DNA of 64,000 bases from FEB-22 sp003105195 (lineage in GTDB: Bacteria; Pseudomonadota; Alphaproteobacteria; Rhizobiales; Xanthobacteraceae). Positions 62,651-64,000 of the stretch are shown one piece after another. Position 1 is the first letter of the stretch. The number at the start of each line of letters is the position of its first letter. Under the pieces are notes generated by a model. It saw only the letters and a list, made by a program, of their open reading frames with translations. It searched no databases and was not told where the DNA came from. The DNA is taken from the NCBI GenBank assembly GCA_027493405.1, contig JAOSKV010000002.1, positions 124,001 to 188,000 of the forward strand. Direction: 5' to 3'. The translations under genes were made by a program, and so were the position numbers.

Positions 62651-62992
62651 TCAGAAGCCCGGCACGTAGCCCGGAATGTAGTAGGGGCCCGGGAGCGGAT
62701 ACCGGTGCATGCGCTCGTTGTGGCGCACGACGTCGAAGGCCGTATAGCCGGGCGGCTCCGCATAGGAGCGGAAATCCGGACGTTCGTAGCGGCCGACCTC
62801 GGTGCCGGCGTCGAGATAGGAGCGCGGCCGCACCGTGATGCGCGTGCGCACGCGGCCGGTCTCGTCGACGAAGGTGATGCGCTCGCCCTGCGCCTGGTAG
62901 CCTCGCCGCCGCTGCGCATCGGCCGGGTCGGAGACCAGCGCGGTTGCGAGCACGGTCGCGAGGGCGAGAGCCGAAAGGGGCGCCAGGCGCAT
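62651..62992 (-). CDS. Secreted protein of unknown function
   Basis: 113 residues. Signal peptide MRLAPLSALALATVLATALVSDPADA, then QRRRGYQAQGERITFVDETGRVRTRITVRPRSYLDAGTEVGRYERPDFRSYAEPPGYTAFDVVRHNERMHRYPLPGPYYIPGYVPGF. The mature chain is Arg/Tyr/Pro rich, with ITVRPRSYLDAGTEV, a phrase found in conserved exported proteins of this order. Function unknown. Divergent from the ECF sigma gene at 63208. Confidence 0.8.
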   Translation of the reverse strand: MRLAPLSALALATVLATALVSDPADAQRRRGYQAQGERITFVDETGRVRTRITVRPRSYLDAGTEVGRYERPDFRSYAEPPGYTAFDVVRHNERMHRYPLPGPYYIPGYVPGF

Positions 62993-63207
62993 GGAGACCT
63001 CGTTGTTCCTTGCTTCAACACGCGCAAGGCGTGCTTCGTTCCGCACCATAGCGGGTGACGCTGCAGCGCGATAGTCGCCCCGGATCCCCTGGGAAGCCTT
63101 GCGATGCATCAAGACCCGCCGTGTTGCACATTGAGCACAGGCGAATCTCCGGGCTATGCTTGCCAAGCTTCGGACTTGCGGGTGAATGTGGTGTTAACCC
63201 CCGGGAC

Positions 63208-63726
63208 ATGTCGCGCATGACGCGCGAGCCGCATGGCGAGCTCGCCCGGCTGCTGCCGCGGCTGGTGGCGTTCGCGCGCACCATGCTGGGCGAGCAGGAG
63301 GCGGCGCGCGACCTGGTGCAGGAGGCGGCCGCGCGCGCGCTCGGCGCCCGGCAGGTGCCGGCGGATGCGCCGGCCTACCGGGCCTGGATGTTCCAGATCG
63401 TGCGCAACGCGGCCCTCGACGAGCTCAAGCGGCGCCGGCGCCTCACCGCCGCCGCATTGCCGGAGGCCCATGTGGACCTGTGGAGCTACGATGCGGCGCG
63501 CATCGCCAAGCTGACCGTGGAGCAGGGGCTCGCGGCGCTGGAGCCGCCGCACCGGGAGATCATCGCCTTGATCGACATCGCGGGCTTCAGCTATGCCGAG
63601 GCCGCCGGCCTGACCGGCGTCCCGATCGGCACCGTGATGAGCCGCGTCGCCCGCGCGCGCAGCGCGCTGCTCGCCGCGATCGAGCAGAGCAGCGTCAGGC
63701 CCCTGAGGTCGCGCCATGGCGGTTGA
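63208..63726 (+). CDS. ECF-family RNA polymerase sigma factor
   Basis: 172 residues (ATG 63217 is an alternative). Region 2: LVAFARTMLGEQEAARDLVQEAAARALGA, then YRAWMFQIVRNAALDELKRRRRL. Region 4: LAALEPPHREIIALIDIAGFSYAEAAGLTGVPIGTVMSRVARARSAL. It overlaps by 11 bp the gene that follows, an apparent anti-sigma factor, the usual ECF pairing. The divergent secreted protein at 62651 is a plausible regulon member, but no -35/-10 pair could be set. Confidence 0.93.
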   Translation: MSRMTREPHGELARLLPRLVAFARTMLGEQEAARDLVQEAAARALGARQVPADAPAYRAWMFQIVRNAALDELKRRRRLTAAALPEAHVDLWSYDAARIAKLTVEQGLAALEPPHREIIALIDIAGFSYAEAAGLTGVPIGTVMSRVARARSALLAAIEQSSVRPLRSRHGG

Positions 63727-64000
63727 GCCGCAGGACGATGCCGAGCGCCTCAATGCGCTGGTCGACGGCGAGCTGGCGCCGGCCGCGCGCGCCGCGCTCG
63801 CCGAGCGCATCGCCGCCGACCGCTCCCTCGCGCGCGCGCATGCGACGCTCGCCCGGCTCAAGTCGTGCGTCGCCGAGCTGGGCGAGGCCGAGCCCTCCGG
63901 GGTGGTGCCGCGGACGCCTGCCCGGTGGCGCCGGCGGGTCCCCGCGGCGGCCGGGGTCGCGGCGGCGGCGCTGCTGGGCCTCTGGCTCGCGCTGCCGGAG
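63716..64000 (+). CDS. Putative anti-sigma factor, partial at right edge
   Basis: The first 95 residues are visible: MAVEPQDDAERLNALVDGELAPAARAALAERIAADRSLARAHATLARLKSCVAEL, an N-terminal cytoplasmic anti-sigma-like domain (LNALVDGEL... pattern), then RWRRRVPAAAGVAAAALLGLWLALPE, an apparent TM segment reaching the window end. Start overlaps the sigma gene by 11 bp. Assignment rests on the pattern and neighbour. Confidence 0.78.
   Translation, partial: MAVEPQDDAERLNALVDGELAPAARAALAERIAADRSLARAHATLARLKSCVAELGEAEPSGVVPRTPARWRRRVPAAAGVAAAALLGLWLALPE

Overview
The window reads as about 64 kb of chromosome from a high-GC alphaproteobacterium, most likely order Hyphomicrobiales (Rhizobiales) near the Bradyrhizobium/Rhodopseudomonas/Pseudolabrys branch. 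The basis is the TCA gene order mdh-sucC-sucD-sucA-sucB-lpdA with zapE upstream, sdhCDAB, a DUF4337 gene near xerC/priA, a mesaconyl-CoA hydratase, and several families of palindromic intergenic repeats typical of that group. This is inference from gene content; no database search was possible.

Layout. 0-9.1 kb (minus strand) is an envelope-stress or metal-type module: ECF sigma factor, anti-sigma factor, periplasmic sensor, TolC/NodT outer-membrane lipoprotein, membrane-fusion protein and two RND permeases; the second permease runs off the left edge. 9.4-11.5 kb carries a TerB-like protein, an SDR dehydrogenase and a class I glutamine amidotransferase. 11.6-18.8 kb holds a RidA protein divergent from a tightly overlapping catabolic operon: DapA-family aldolase/lyase, HyuA, HyuB and a FadH-type flavoprotein reductase. 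tRNA-Ala(CGC), YggT and a DUF167 gene follow. 20-23.7 kb holds a DUF1376-Mrr nuclease fusion, folD, a GNAT acetyltransferase and a secreted alpha/beta hydrolase. 23.9-31.3 kb is housekeeping: typA, recQ and priA on the minus strand, and divergent xerC. After small membrane and secreted proteins, 33.3-42.4 kb is the TCA supraoperon, read right to left, interrupted by a small DUF4160-DUF2442 gene pair. zapE, two tandem paralogous secreted proteins with duplicated leaders, a GNAT, a TrpXYZ-type ABC importer and a compact Mla/MCE lipid transporter (STAS-MlaE, MlaF, MlaD-PqiC) follow. The right end has sdhCDAB, a divergent LysR regulator, sodC, an isochorismatase-like hydrolase, mesaconyl-CoA hydratase, leuB, an FkbM methyltransferase, a secreted protein and a second ECF sigma/anti-sigma pair cut by the right edge.

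Sequence quality shapes the interpretation. At least eight otherwise conserved genes have broken frames (the DUF167 gene, folD 3' end, hydrolase, typA, recQ, xerC, sucA, lysR), several of them at G or C homopolymers. The 36.5-39.2 kb interval is the sucA gene with a badly corrupted consensus: recognisable islands of 2-oxoglutarate dehydrogenase E1 are separated by C-rich nonsense. I read this as sequencing or assembly error rather than biology.

The most interesting genuine signals are the DapA-HyuAB-FadH operon, the sensor-controlled RND operon, the DUF1376-Mrr fusion, the twin secreted proteins with duplicated leaders and GTGAA/TTCAC palindromes, the DUF4160/DUF2442 pair inside the TCA operon, and a nested-palindrome repeat that supplies stop codons to neighbouring genes.
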